Shown: positions 9,750 to 20,589, counted from the stretch's first letter. The stretch is DNA of 55,446 nucleotides from Opitutaceae bacterium (GCA_016711225.1 JADJTK010000020.1:1-55446); one strand, 5' to 3'. Made by a program: numbers and translations. The notes: generated by a model from the sequence alone, not told the origin.

Positions 9750-12618
9750 TTAAGGGACGTAGGTGGTGGCAGCGGCTGCCCAACTAGTGCCGCCTGCCCA
9801 AGCCGTAATGGTGCCGGTCGGGATGCCGGCGAAATTGTCGATCGCGGTCAGGTTCTCTGCGATGAAGAAGGTGGCGGCATCCGCCCAGTCGGTACCACCT
9901 GACCAATCCGTCAATGTGCCGGTCGTGATGCCAGAGAAGTTGTCGATCGCGGTCAGGTTCTCCGCGATGAAGAAGGTGGCGTCCGCAGACCAGCCTAGGC
10001 CTGTGGAATCGCTCTCGATGGAGCCCGACGGAATCCCTGCGAACGCGGTCTCAGAATAGCCCGGCGGCCCAGCGCCCCCCCCCGATGGCGGCGGAGTCGT
10101 GGCTGAAATCGTGATGGCGGTCGCAGTAACCGACAGCGCAATTCCGGTACCAGCGATTAACTTCCTCAACCCGAACGGCGACGTGGCAATGAGGGATTGG
10201 CCAGCTCCAGAGTCGGTGAGCTCGCCGGCGTCATCAGGGTCCCACTCGTAACCATCCGTCGTGCGGCGGAGCACATCACCAGCCGCCCCCCCTCCTGGCA
10301 TCACCGGCCGGGCCGCGAGCTCATCAATAGCATCCTGCGCTGTAGTAGCATCCAGCCCATTGTCGGCGTTGTCGATAGAGACGCCGGCAGCGGAGAGGCC
10401 GTGATAGAGCTCAGATGGGATGACTGCCGTGAGTGCTGGCGCCCAAGTAGTGGCATCAGGCTGCCCGGCGAACTCTGCGAGATCGAGCGCGGCCGATGTG
10501 CGGCGGTCGCGCTCGTCAAATGCGGTGGCTGGCGCATACTGCGTGCCCCCGGCGTAGCCTCCGAGGCGGAAGTGCCCGACTGCGCCACTGGTGAGCATGG
10601 AGGCGAAGTCGCCATGGCTGAGCCCCTCCAGGCTGTAGCGCGGAATGATCCACCCCTCATAGAGGGTCCACACATCAGGGAATGAACCGCTCGTAAACGC
10701 GAGAGCACTGGTGCCCCGCCGCCCGCGCAGCACAGGGATGTCGAAAGTGGATCCAGCGACGAGCGTGGGCGCTCCGGCGATGCTGAGTACCTCCACTCGC
10801 TGCATGTTCGCCGTCCCAGTGATGGTCCCGTCAACCTCCTTCTGCAGTAGCACCAGGAGCAACTCGTCGTTGCGGCCTTCGGTGGCTCCCCCGACCCAAT
10901 TTCGCAGGTATGACGAGTCGCGTTGGAAATCAGATCCGTCCGATCCCGCGAGGAGCGCGATTCGGACGGTGGTTGCGCCGGCGGAGGCCGAGCCAACGAG
11001 CGAGACCGGGAGGGCGTAGGACGTTTGCCGGCCGACCAAGGGGAAGTCGCCATCAAGGCTGTCGTCGTAATACACATTGATGCCTGTCGCAAGCCCCGTA
11101 GGGCGCGACGCGAGCACATGCATCGGCGGTTGCTCGCCGGCGGCCATCGCGGGGAGCGCGAGCACCCGAGCGGCGGAAATGGGCGGAATCACTAGGCCGG
11201 GCTGCGTCGGGCCAGCAACACTCTCGATGACACCCAGCTTCGGAGCGGCGGGCGGGTCAAAGGCCCCGGAGATATCTACGGAGCCGGTGTCATCGGCCGG
11301 GTACACCACCTTGGTGATCCGGATGACTTGCAGCACCAGCGCGGAGGCCTGCGGATGCGATATCGGCACGCGCACGTAGTCGCCAGGCTGCAGCAGGGTA
11401 CCCGCTGCCGTCACAGCTTTCCCGTAGCGCACCGACGCGGACCATGTGCCCGCGGCTGAGGAGCGCCGCAGTGCCTCTTGGCCGGCGCGGGTGGCCTGGT
11501 CGGCGGTCACCAACCAATCGGCCTTGATCGTCTTGCGAATCAGGCGGCCGGCATCGACGATGCCTGCCTGGTCATCGACAGTGAGTTTGGCCTCCTTATG
11601 CATTGCTTCCGAATCGGTGAACTCGACGGCGTAGCTGTTTGGAGCCTCTTCATTGCTGTCGAAATCGACCGGCAGTAGGTCGCTAAATCGTCGTGCGTGA
11701 GAGTCGTGATCCCCACTGGCGCCACTCCACGCAGCCAGCGGCCGAACTCGATCTGGCCAGCCGGGTTGATCCGCAGCCAGGCGTCAGCCATGCCGGCAAG
11801 CGCAGCTAGCGCAGCGCGTAAACCGGTAGACTCTGCATAGAGCGGGGAGACGGCGGAGGCGGAGCGGTCATCGCTGGACCCAGATGGAGCTTCGCCCTGA
11901 ATGATGTCGGCGACAGACTGTGCCGACACAGCGACGATCGCGCTGACGGGCAGCCCGATCCATGCGGGCGATGTCAGGATTTCCGCGGCCTGCACAATCG
12001 GGTTCACGGTCCATCCATCATCGAGTGACTCGACTGCGCTGGCGCCGGTGATCAGATCCTGATCGGGCCCGGCGCGACAGATGACCTCCGTATTGTATGC
12101 GCTCGTCGATTGTCCGTGATCAAAATCAACAAAGACCAGGTACGCCACCCCTCGATAGGGAGGGTGCTCTTCGTATTGATTGAGCGTGGGATCCGCCAGC
12201 TGATCTTCGGTGCCCCAATACAGGCGCAGGGTACCGTACTTGGTCGTTAGGTTGACCGGATTGGTTGAGGTCGACCGATAGAGCGGGCCTGTCCAACGGT
12301 CTCACCGTTAAGGATGATCGCGTCGACGGCATACAGCGGCCCCATGCCGATGATGCCGGCGATCGTGCCGTTTACGTGCTTAGTGCCCTGCGCGCTGCCT
12401 TTGCCTCCGCCCATATTATTTTCCCTGTTTTTCGGGGGTTCTTCCCAGACGCGCTGCCCATAGAAGGGGCAGAGCACGAAGCGTAGCGCGATCTTGCGCT
12501 GCCCTCGGACTACCGGAATCGGCCGGCCATCCTCGGACACCGAGAAAGACTCATCGTAGGCCGATACTACATCGGTCTTGGATTCCGCTGGGGTTTGATC
12601 GACTGCGCCTTTGCCCAT
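9750..12618 (-). CDS. Host-specificity (J-like) tail tip protein, two frameshifts
   Basis: ATG at 12618 begins MGKGAVDQTPAESKTDVVSA. The N-terminal part (RKIALRFVLCPFYGQRVWEE, IAGIIGMGPLYAVDAIILNG) resembles the start of GTA/lambda-J-type tip proteins that assemble on the NlpC/P60 partner encoded just upstream. The frame changes near 12290 and near 11680-11640. The span of 2869 bases is two bases short of a whole number of codons, so two missing bases would restore about 956 residues. The C-terminus is fibre-like, with repeats of 35 residues (see 9811-10020). By position and family analogy it is the tail tip that recognises the host. Confidence 0.65.
9811..10020 (-). repeat. Tandem 105-bp repeat in the C-terminus of the tail tip gene
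   Basis: Two adjacent copies start at 9811 and 9916 and encode FFIAENLTAIDNFxGI, then TGTxTxWxGGTxWADAAT, with a third degenerate copy upstream in the gene (GIPSGSIESDSTGLGWSADA). The two full copies are nearly identical in DNA (gtcgatcgcggtcaggttct in both), so they are recent or kept similar by recombination. Confidence 0.8.
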
Positions 12619-12622
12619 GGTG

Positions 12623-13084
12623 TCAGGTGATTGAGGGATCGAGCGGGCGCCAGGCGGCGACTAGATGGGCGCGCACCTGCGGATCGTGGAGGCTCACAAT
12701 GTGGGCCGGGGTGTGGCGGAGCACCTGCAGCGCCCGTGCACCGGGATCGCCAAGATAGAGACCGATGTGCCCGCAGCCGATCTCGCAGAGCAACACATCG
12801 CCAGCGGCGAGTGCCTCCAGTGGCACCGGTGCGAAATGCGTGGGCTGGCTATCGAGCCAAGTGCGCATCGCGGTCGTATACTCGCGCAGCCGAGTGGTCC
12901 CGCGATCGGGCGGCGGCGGCAGCGGGCAGCAGGTATCACGGAGCACGGCGGCGGCGAGCATGTGGCAGCTCGCGCCGGAGCCGCGCACGGCGCCGCTCTG
13001 CACATAGGGAGTGCTGAGCCAGGCGGCGGCCGTGGCCTCAAGGGTGGCGATCCGCTCAGGCGTCGAGAAATAGGCGCTGGTCAT
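12623..13084 (-). CDS. Tail-associated NlpC/P60-type peptidase (153 aa)
   Basis: ATG at 13084 overlaps the upstream gene's TGA (ATGA), which fixes the start. The protein has a Cys in GSGASCHMLAAAVLRD (about residue 40) and a His in CGHIGLYLGDPG (about 105), the spacing expected for the NlpC/P60 catalytic Cys-His pair (YxDCxxLV...HxGIYxG). In lambda (gpK) and gene-transfer-agent tails this protein sits between the BR0599-type and J-type proteins, exactly as here. It probably cuts peptidoglycan during DNA entry. The preceding residue is Ser-Cys where most members have Asp-Cys. Confidence 0.75.
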   Translation of the reverse strand: MTSAYFSTPERIATLEATAAAWLSTPYVQSGAVRGSGASCHMLAAAVLRDTCCPLPPPPDRGTTRLREYTTAMRTWLDSQPTHFAPVPLEALAAGDVLLCEIGCGHIGLYLGDPGARALQVLRHTPAHIVSLHDPQVRAHLVAAWRPLDPSIT

Positions 13085-14344
13085 TTCTTCCCGCCGGCGG
13101 CGGTCTCCTGCTTGATGGGGATGAGTGCGGGATTGCTCTTCGGGAAGTGCGGGCATCCGCGGAAGTTGTCGCCGTTGCCCAGCGCCTTGCAGCGCACGTA
13201 CGACTTGTCGCAGCCAGGCACCAGTCGCCAGCCGAGCTGTGGGTACGAGGCCGGAGTGGGATTGAGTGCACCGAGCGTGCGCACGACCAGTTGGTCTCCA
13301 GGCGTCGCAGTGTCGGCGTAGGTGATGCCGAGCCCGAAGTTGTGAGAGCGTCGAAATCGGTGATCGTCAGGGGCTCGGTCCCAGACGATCGCTTGATCCA
13401 CCGCCCATACACCGATGTATAGGGGCCGTGCGCAAACATCCGGACATTGGTGGCGCCGTGGTAGTCGAATGGAATGGCCATTGCAGGCCCAGTGGCACTG
13501 GCACCAGATACGTAGAGCAAAACTTGCGAAGTGGATATATTGACTGAGAGGCCTAGAAACACCCATCCGGCCGGATCCGTTAGGGTAATCGTTACCGGAT
13601 TGTTGGAGTAGATCCCGGAGACTATGCCGCCCAGTTTTGATAGCGAGAGTAGCGAAGCTCCACGCGAGGATTGGGCCGTCGTACGCAGTCTGTCCGACCC
13701 CGAGACGGAACCAGCAAGCCAGCGTCATTTGGCCCCCGAGAGGCAGCGGTGGGGTACTAAGATCGGTCGCAAGTGCGCCTCCGGAATCTGGCGAGTGCAA
13801 CACGCCAGAACACGCCGACAGTGGCCTCTGGGATACTATCGAGGATCGGCTCCCCATGTACCCGCCAGGCCCGATGCCGTTAAGCCTGCCCATATCGGAC
13901 AGCGCCTCCAGCCTCCGGAAATCCACCACCACCAGCCCAGTGCGCAGCGGCGAAAGTCCACCGTCGGTGACCATGGCGGCACTGCCCACGATCCGATGCC
14001 GCCGCTTGCTGCCGTCAGGCAACGTGCGCTCGGCGTAGCCGTAGCGATAGTGGTCGTTGGGCGTCGCCGGCCATCCGCCGCCGCCGACAGGCGCGAAGTA
14101 GAGCGCGCCCAAACCGGCCGCCTCGAGCTGGGCGGGCGAATCGTGCGCCGCCTCGATCAGCCCGCACGGGGCCGAGTACAGCGGAGCCCAGCACCGCGGC
14201 GAGGTCACTGCGACTGGACCATTGCCATCGAACAGCGCAGCCATCCCGGAGAGCTTGCGGGTGCACTTCGCGCCCTCGAGCGCAGCCCGGTCACCGTCCC
14301 AGTGAACATCAGCAAAGCGGCGGCCGGGTAACGCGCGCCCTCAT
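13081..14344 (-). CDS. Tail protein with LamG-like insertion and C-terminal BR0599/gp84-type domain, frameshifted
   Basis: The N-terminus reads FADVHWDGDRAALEGAKC and MAALFDGNGPVAVTS, with no ATG in that frame before 14244. A frame error close to an ATG at 14344 is therefore likely. The middle reads GGQMTLACWFRLGVG, then in another frame (13562-13340) VFLGLSVNISTSQVLLYVSG, a concanavalin/LamG-like strand pattern. The end reads VPGCDKSYVRCKALGNGDNF with RGCPHFP, the Cys-rich signature of the phiJL001 Gp84/BR0599 family found next to NlpC/P60 in B3-like phages and GTAs. Probable distal tail component with a sugar-binding insert. Confidence 0.65.
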
Positions 14345-14357
14345 GAACCTGCACCGG

Positions 14358-15749
14358 TCAACTTCGGGGCAGGCGGTCCAGCTTGATGCGTTCGAACGGG
14401 CTCCCCTCCCACCAGCCGACGGTCAGGTCCATGTCGTGGCGCTCCAAGTTGAGCTCGAGCGTCCGGGCGCCGTGCTGGATGGGGCGGTATTCGAAGGTCC
14501 CAAGCGCCCCGGCGTCGATGCCGCTCTCGTAGGAGGTATAGCGCCAGGTGAGGTCGCCGTCGGTCACGATGTAGCCCCACCACATTGCGCCGAGGTCTCC
14601 GAGGGTTGTGCCGACCGTCTCGCCGGCGGGCACGGTCGTCTCGGTCGGAAAGTTCGACCAGCGAGATCTCCGTCGACACCGCACTTGGCACCTTCCACTC
14701 AAGCTTGAGCTCGGCGCCAGTGAACCGGCCGTGGAAAAGCGGATGCAGCGTCGTGCTGTGCCGGGCGAAATTGCCCGGTGCGCTGTCGAGCGTGAGGGTG
14801 GTGCCGGCGACCGCGGAGATCCGGCGCGCGACGAGCGTGCCGTCGGCCTTCCGCAGGACGAGATAGGCGGGGTGCGGAGTCACCGGGGCCGCTTCGAGCT
14901 GCACCGTGGCCGAGGTCACATCCGCCGCCAGGCGCCACTCAGCGTGAGCCGCGGGACACCACATCGTGCCGACATTCCCCCGGCAGGAATGGAAGAGCGC
15001 CACCAGGCGCATCGCCGCGGAGGCATCGCCGGTGAAATAGAGGGTGCCGGTTGTGCGCGCGACCTGGTCGACGTAGTCCTCGGTCTCGTTTCGACCGTAG
15101 CCGATGGTCTCGCGCTCGATACGCACGTCGATTCCGCCGCTCGTCATGGAGCGGCTGTACTCGACATGCTCAGCCATCATCGGCCGGGCCGCACCATTGA
15201 TCACCGGGCCCATCACCACCCCCAGATCCCGAGGCGCGATCGCGTATTGAGCAGGCCCGTTCTCGATCAGCTTGAACGCCACTTCGCCCGACTCATCCGT
15301 CTCCGTCTCCGGCAAGGGCGGCTTGTCGAAACGCGACCACAACACCGGGGCCGTCCAGGCCGCCGCCGAGTATTCGCCCTCCGCTTCGCCAGTGTGCAGC
15401 TCCCAGGCGCTCCAATCCGGCTCCCAGGTCACCTTTAGCCCGCCCGTAAATGGAGCCGAGGCCCCATCGGATACCAGTCCCGCCGCCGGCCAGCACGGCA
15501 CAGGATCGGCTCGTTCCCGTAGCCGCGAAGCGCCGCGCGCAGGGCCGTACCCTTCGCGCGATCCAGCAGTGCTGTGAAGCTGATCGTCCACCGCAACTCG
15601 CCCGAGAAGGCGCGGCGATGCTCCATCTGGGAGCGCCCCGCGTCGCGCTTGGTCAGATGCTTGCAGCTGGTCTGCAACGAGGCTGCACGGTCCGGCTCAG
15701 CGGTGAGCAGGAGGCAGGCGATGGAGTCGATGGAGGCGGAGAGGAGCAT
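14358..15749 (-). CDS. Probable distal tail protein, two frameshifts
   Basis: ATG at 15749 opens MLLSASIDSIACLLLTAEPD, directly after the repeat-like spacer following the tape measure gene. The frame changes near 15470 and 14660. The body is beta-rich with tryptophan clusters (KVTWEPDWSAWELHTGEAEG, TLYFTGDASAAMRLVALFHS, TEWR-type segments). The C-terminus is GTFEYRPIQHGARTLELNLE and ends at 14358. Its position between tape measure and BR0599-type gene is that of a distal tail protein in long non-contractile tails. I do not recognise a named family. Confidence 0.5.
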
Positions 15750-15784
15750 GGAGCGAAGAGCCAAGTGGCAAGTGGCAGACCGGA

Positions 15785-17615
15785 TCAGGTGTGTTTGAAG
15801 CCGCGGCGCTTGAGAAAATTGACCATATAACGCTCGCCGCCCTGCGTCTCCAGCCACTGCTCGGCGTGCTGCTGGTTGTTGAATGAGGCGAAGGCCACCG
15901 AGGGCACGCCGCCCGCGCTTGATCCGCCCTCCCCCGCGCCAGCCATTGCCGCCGGCGCCATGTAGGCTTGCATCCCAGCGGCCCGATCGGTGCGGCCAGC
16001 CGGGATCACTCCCGCGAGCAACGCATCGAAGTACCCGCGACCGAAGCGGTCCACCGTGGCGGCCGGGATCACGTATTCGCCATCAGAAAGGCGCGCGAGG
16101 ATGCTATCGGAGCGTGGTCCACCGGGACCGTCCACTCCGCCGCCATTGGCGAAGCCGGGGATCGCCGCCAATCCCTGCCCGGCCGCGAGCGCCGCGGCCA
16201 TCGATGCCGGTGCCTGGGCCGCTGCCGCGCCGAAAGACGCGATAGTCGCCAGTGTCGCCGGCGCCGCCCAGATGGCCGACTGGGCCATTGCCATTGGGAT
16301 CAACGCCGCCACCGAGGCGGCCGCGATGGCCTTGCCCACCGTGGCCATCAAGATTTGCCGGGCCACCCATTGCGCGGCGATCTGCGCGATCGCCTGCAAC
16401 ATCGAGCTTGCGAACCCCGCAGCGACCGAGCGCAGCGCATCGCCCAGCGTCATCGTGCGATTCCATAAGCCCTGCAGCGCCCCGTAGATGGAGTTGGTGA
16501 AACCACCGTACACGGTCTGGATCGCCTCGCCGGCAGTCTCGGCCAACGTGGGGAGCATTTCCAGCGATTGCGTCATCTGCCCCACCGCGTCGTTGCGGTC
16601 GAGCTGGTCCATCTCGGCTGAGTCCTTGGGCTTGTCCGGTTCGCGCTCCTTCGCCTGCTCTTTGAGCTGATCGCGCTCCTTGGCCAGCTCGAGCAAGCGC
16701 TCTTCAAGGGCGAGAGATTGCGCGAATCCCGCCTGCGTCGAGAGATCGATTTCGGCCTGCCGGGCCTTCAGTTCGAGCAACTCCATCTCGACCTGCACAA
16801 GCTGTTCCTTGGGGAGCAACAATGACCGAGCGTATTCGGCCTGGGATGCACCGAGCTGCGCGGACCGTTCAGCGAGCGCAATATCGATCCGCTTCGCCTC
16901 ACCGAGGCGCTTGAAGGCATCCTCTTGGAGCTTCTGTGATGCCTCCAGATCCTTGGTCGTCTTCGCTTGAGCGAGTAAGGCATTGCCCTCCTTGCGCAGG
17001 CGATCCGAACGCGCTCCGTCCGATTCTCCGAGCTGGAGATAATCGGTCCATGCGGCATCAGCTGCTTTCCCCGCCTCCCACGCCGAGCTTGCTGGCTGCG
17101 GGCGGCAGCTTCAGCAACCTTTGCGGCCGCGGCGAGCGCCTCCTGTTCCTGCTTGGCGGCCGCTGCGGAGGCGATGGACGCCTGGGCGGCACGATCCGCC
17201 GCCGTATACGCATCGCTCGCGGAATCCCAGCCGTAGACGGCCGCACCTGCGAGATACCCGAGCCCATACCCGAGTTCGGTAAACCACTGCGCGCCCAGCG
17301 ATCCACTGGTCCAGGACTTGCCGCGTCTCCTTGAAGTTCTCCTTGGCCAGCTGAATCGACGCTACCGTCTCCGCCGGCACTCCTGGAATCTGCTCGATAT
17401 TGCCCACGACATGGCGGATCTCGGCACCGAGCCAGGCCTACCGCCGCCATCCCGCCCAGCGTACTGGCCGCCATGTTGCTCCATTGGGCGGAGCTCTTGG
17501 CCACCGTCGTGTTCAGATCGCGCAGCCCCTGCTGCGCACGGGAGAGGCCCGTGAGCTGGTCGCGGATGCGGATGAGGATGTCGAGGTTCACGGAAGAAGA
17601 AGTTCCAAGGGCCAA
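15785..17615 (-). CDS. Tape measure protein, several frameshifts
   Basis: GTG at 17591 (MNLDILIRIRDQLTGLSRAQ) is the likelier start, since the ATG at 17615 lies in a repeat-like spacer. Frame changes lie near 17430, 17290 and 17060. A long coiled coil follows (LEERLLELAKERDQLKEQAK). A hydrophobic Ala/Gly-rich segment comes next (IAQIAAQWVARQILMATVGK) and then the C-terminal motif GGPRSDSILARLSDGEYVIP typical of tape measures. About 610 residues predicts a fairly short tail, roughly 90 nm at 1.5 angstrom per residue (inference). It sits downstream of the tail-chaperone locus as usual. Confidence 0.8.
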
Positions 17616-17639
17616 GTACCACGGGACAAGTGGCGGAGC

Positions 17640-18208
17640 TCAGGTCTCGCTCGCTTCGATCTGGCGCACCAGCTGGCGGGCGAGAAGGCTGTAGCCATCG
17701 CCACCGGCCATAGCGCGGTTGGTGGCGATCAGGTGCCCGAGGCGGCGCTCGGCATCGAGTCCGGCGCCGGCTCGCTCGACGGCGGCGAGCTGGTCGGGGG
17801 TGTGGTCGATGGTGGCGTGCCAGGTCCAGCCGGTGAGGCAGCAGATGCGGGCGACGAGAGCTTCGAGAGCAGACCAGCGGCCATCCGGCCCACCAGATCC
17901 ATCCGATGCGCCAGCGGCAGAACCTTCGCGGCGATCGTGGGGTCGCTGGCTGCCAGCACCATCGCGCGGTTGAAATTTACTTCGATACAGGCCTTGGCCA
18001 GAGCGCCGTAGCTTTCGTCCTGGAGCGAGTCGATAAAGCCGACGGGCTTGCCGGTGCACATGGCGACCAGCTCGGGGATTTTAGAGGCGTCCATCAGCTC
18101 CACAAAGGTGTAGATCTCGGGGGTGGCCGTATCAGTAAAAAAGATGCGTGCGAGGGTACCGTCCAGGCGGGTCACGTCGTGCGGTGACGAGGGCAAGAGG
18201 TTGGACAT
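17640..18208 (-). CDS. Tail assembly chaperone (G/GT-like), frame change mid-gene
   Basis: ATG at 18208 gives a helical protein (MDASKIPELVAMCTGKPVGF, NFNRAMVLAASDPTIAAKVL). In frame it would end in a Ser/Pro-rich tail at 17729. In the -1 frame from about 17870 it continues naturally (EALVARICCLTGWTWHATID, RLGHLIATNRAMAGGDGYSL) to a stop at 17640. Its place between tail tube and tape measure is where long-tailed phages keep a chaperone pair joined by programmed frameshifting. No good slippery heptamer is visible at the join, and neighbouring genes also lack one base, so a sequencing deletion is at least as likely. Confidence 0.6.
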
Positions 18209-18215
18209 GTGTAGG

Positions 18216-18316
18216 AGAATTGCGGATTGCGGAGGGCGGAGTGCGGAATGAGCGGCGGGGGCGTGCGCTGGGCATCACCCCCGCCGCGTGCGCATCAACG
18301 GTCGCGCGGGGGTAGA
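18216..18316 (-). terminator. Spacer with repeat-like words and a strong hairpin between tail tube and chaperone genes
   Basis: 18252-18261 (GCGGCGGGGG) pairs perfectly with 18278-18287, a 10-bp GC stem with a 16-base loop. No T-run follows on the minus strand. It could dampen transcription or stabilise the abundant tail-tube message. 18217-18250 is the near-repeat attgcggattgcgga with ggagtgcggaatg, a type also seen at 19130-19164. Confidence 0.4.
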
Positions 18317-19129
18317 TCAATTTCGCACCAGCAGCTCGCCGGCCTCGAAGGTGACCGTAACGAGGATCACGATCGCGGCCTCGCCGGTGCCATCCTGCGA
18401 GCCGGGGCCGGAATCGACCACGATGTCGCAGCTGAAGTCGCGGTGATCGAGCACCACGTTGTTGCTCGCGTTCTTGTCGAAGACGACCAGGCGGCCGATG
18501 CCACTGCGCACCGGCGTCGTCATCGGCTTGATGCGCGCCATCGATGTCGTGTCGGCCGCAGTGATGGCGGCCGCGGTGATGGTGGGCGTGAGCTCGGCGG
18601 CCTGCTCGGTGATGAAGCGGATCCGGCCGAGGCGCTTGTCGACGACGAAGTCCGTGCCTTCGACCTTCGTGGCAATGGTGACAGCGCTCACCTCGCGCAC
18701 GGCAGAGCCATCGCTCTTGCGCAAATCGTACCAGTGGCCCGCCTTTGATTTGGCAGTGGCGGAGAAGTCCAACGGGGCACCGGCCGTGGCGGCCAGCACA
18801 GCCTGGGTGAGGTCGCCCAGGCTTTCACCCGAGTAGAGGATGCCCATCTTGAGCGCATCGGCCTCGTTGCAGGTGAGCTTGTAGATGAGCTTAGTGAGGG
18901 TCGGAGTCGTGCCCTTCTGCCGGCGCGAGCCACGCACCGCAGTGATGCGCGGAGTGGTCTCGGGCTGGGCGTCGAGGTCGAACACCTTCACGCTGCCGAA
19001 GTCCTGGTACGGATAGGCGGCCGTGCCGGCGAGGGCGGCGGTGGTCGCGCCCAAGGCGCAGGCAAACTCGGCGGTGGCGCCGACGATCATCGCGGCGACT
19101 TTTTGGAGATCAGTATCGAGAGGAGTCAT
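18317..19129 (-). CDS. Major tail tube protein (270 aa)
   Basis: One intact frame from ATG 19129 to TAA/TGA 18317, highly expressed type of composition (Ala/Thr/Val-rich beta protein). Features include KGTTPTLTKLIYKLTCNEAD, VEGTDFVVDKRLGRIRFITE and an Ig-like end TFEAGELLVRN. A tail-tube protein of this length directly upstream of a G/GT-like chaperone and tape measure is the standard order in siphoviruses. No sheath gene is adjacent, which argues against a contractile Mu-type tail. Confidence 0.65.
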   Translation of the reverse strand: MTPLDTDLQKVAAMIVGATAEFACALGATTAALAGTAAYPYQDFGSVKVFDLDAQPETTPRITAVRGSRRQKGTTPTLTKLIYKLTCNEADALKMGILYSGESLGDLTQAVLAATAGAPLDFSATAKSKAGHWYDLRKSDGSAVREVSAVTIATKVEGTDFVVDKRLGRIRFITEQAAELTPTITAAAITAADTTSMARIKPMTTPVRSGIGRLVVFDKNASNNVVLDHRDFSCDIVVDSGPGSQDGTGEAAIVILVTVTFEAGELLVRN

Positions 19130-19177
19130 GGGATTTCGGACTTGGGATTGCGGAGTGCGGAAAGAGAGGGGGGCGGC

Positions 19178-19318
19178 TCAGAGCTTGCCGAGCCGCTTGT
19201 CGCACGCATCCAAGGCGGCGCGCACCTTGGGGTTGTTGCGGAGGATGAGGTGCCAGGCGCAGGCGCCGATCAGGGCGGAGGCGAGGTAGCCGGCGGCAAT
19301 GCAGAGGAATTGGATCAT
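19178..19318 (-). CDS. Small single-span membrane protein (46 aa)
   Basis: ATG 19318-19316 to TGA 19180-19178 reads MIQFLCIAAGYLASALIGAC, one transmembrane helix, then a basic tail (ILRNNPKVRAALDACDKRLG). It lies between the tail terminator and tail tube genes on the same strand with short gaps. Small membrane proteins at this position are unusual in tail modules. It may be a holin-like, superinfection-exclusion or host-membrane factor. The call rests on the hydrophobic pattern and fit in the operon. Confidence 0.5.
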   Translation of the reverse strand: MIQFLCIAAGYLASALIGACAWHLILRNNPKVRAALDACDKRLGKL

Positions 19319-19351
19319 GGGTGGGTCGGGGGCTCAGGTTTCGGGTTGGTA

Positions 19352-19873
19352 TCACGCCGCCTGGGGCGGGTTGGACAAAGGGGCTTGGGGAACTTCGGTC
19401 GTCATCGGCAGGGTGTAGGCGGCCACATCGAGACGGCTGCGCACCGCCACATTGAGCTGCTGCACGTACAGGCCTTCCGGGGCCTCAGCCGTGGATCCAG
19501 AATCGTGGCCGGTCACCTGGAAGATATCCTGCCCGCGGCGGTCACGCGTAGGATCGACCACCTGCCCGTTGATCGCGGCGATGGCGGCCCACAGCCCATG
19601 GAGCGTGTGTTTGCTGGTCTCCATCGTAGCGTTGCGCGAGATCGCCACGGTGAACTCCAGGCGGTCGTCGAGCGCGCGGTCGCGGGTGGTGTCGCCACCG
19701 CAATCCCCACGACCCATCGTGATCACTGCGCAGAAGCCGCTGCGGGCGAGCTCCGCCTCGATCATCCCCTCCAAATTCTGCTCCTCTTCGGTGATGATCG
19801 CCTGGGCGTCGAAATACGGATGCGCCGCGAGCAAGGCGGCCAGGCGGGCTTCGAGTTGGAGGAAGGGATTCAT
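19352..19873 (-). CDS. Probable tail terminator/minor tail protein (173 aa)
   Basis: Intact frame from ATG 19873 to 19352: MNPFLQLEARLAALLAAHPY, then CAVITMGRGDCGGDTTRDRA, DDRLEFTVAISRNATMETSK and QQLNVAVRSRLDVAAYTLP. An alpha/beta protein of this size just after the head-tail completion protein and before the tail tube matches lambda U/Mu gp37-type terminators. Assignment is by position and fold pattern only. Confidence 0.5.
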   Translation of the reverse strand: MNPFLQLEARLAALLAAHPYFDAQAIITEEEQNLEGMIEAELARSGFCAVITMGRGDCGGDTTRDRALDDRLEFTVAISRNATMETSKHTLHGLWAAIAAINGQVVDPTRDRRGQDIFQVTGHDSGSTAEAPEGLYVQQLNVAVRSRLDVAAYTLPMTTEVPQAPLSNPPQAA

Positions 19874-19901
19874 CGGCAGTGGCGAGGAGCGAGTAGCTGG
19901 A

Positions 19902-20492
19902 TCAGGTCCGGCCGAGGGAGCGGGCGACGAAGGCCTCGGCGGTGCGGAAGAGTTCGGCGGATACCTGGTCGCGCGGCGGGAGCGCGCGGGGATCGGGCCG
20001 CATCGTCACGCGGGCCACCAGACGCCAGTACACGCGCAGAGACTTGCCCTCCATGCGGGCGAGGAAGGCGCCCGCGCGCTTGGAGCGGATGAAGAAGATG
20101 CCAGGCATGGTGTGGGCCGAGGGGCGCACGCCGTACGCCTCGCGGCGCATGGGGATGGCGAGGAACTTCGCCTGCTTGGCCACGATGGTGCCGCCATGCA
20201 CCTTCATCTGGATCGCAGGATCGGCGATGGTCACCACTGCCCGATCGGCGGTGGTCTGCCCGGCCACGAGCGCCGTACGCTTGGCCATGCGCGCCCAGAA
20301 GTGCTGGCGAGGCCATCCCTTCTTGTTGGCGGAATCGCCCTCGCCCCGGCGAAACCATGTGCGATAGATCCCCTCGGTCTTGCGCCCAAGCACGAGCGCA
20401 AAGGGCCGGCGCCGGTCCGGTGCCAGCTTATAGCTGAGCGCCTGCAGGGCCGGGGTGGCTTCATCGCGCACGATATTGACTTGGGCGTTCAT
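19902..20492 (-). CDS. Head-tail completion protein (gpG-like position), 196 aa
   Basis: The start is placed at ATG 20492 (MNAQVNIVRDEATPALQALS) because the open frame above it has no protein-like character. The body is basic (RQHFWARMAKRTALVAGQTT, RREAYGVRPSAHTMPGIFFI) and ends RTAEAFVARSLGRT. Size, charge and position after the F-like head gene and before the terminator match the Mu G/virion-morphogenesis class, but sequence similarity is not obvious. Confidence 0.45.
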   Translation of the reverse strand: MNAQVNIVRDEATPALQALSYKLAPDRRRPFALVLGRKTEGIYRTWFRRGEGDSANKKGWPRQHFWARMAKRTALVAGQTTADRAVVTIADPAIQMKVHGGTIVAKQAKFLAIPMRREAYGVRPSAHTMPGIFFIRSKRAGAFLARMEGKSLRVYWRLVARVTMRPDPRALPPRDQVSAELFRTAEAFVARSLGRT

Positions 20493-20589
20493 CGGGCGGA
20501 TACTCCTCCTGCGCGCCGGGAGACGCTTTGGGCGTAAAGCTCGGGGTGAAACGACATCGGGCACCCGGCGGCAGTAAAGGAGGCTAGCT

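Noticed and set aside
9811..10020. CRISPR-like array
   Set aside because: The repeats are 105 bp, adjacent without spacers, and translate as a repeated protein motif.
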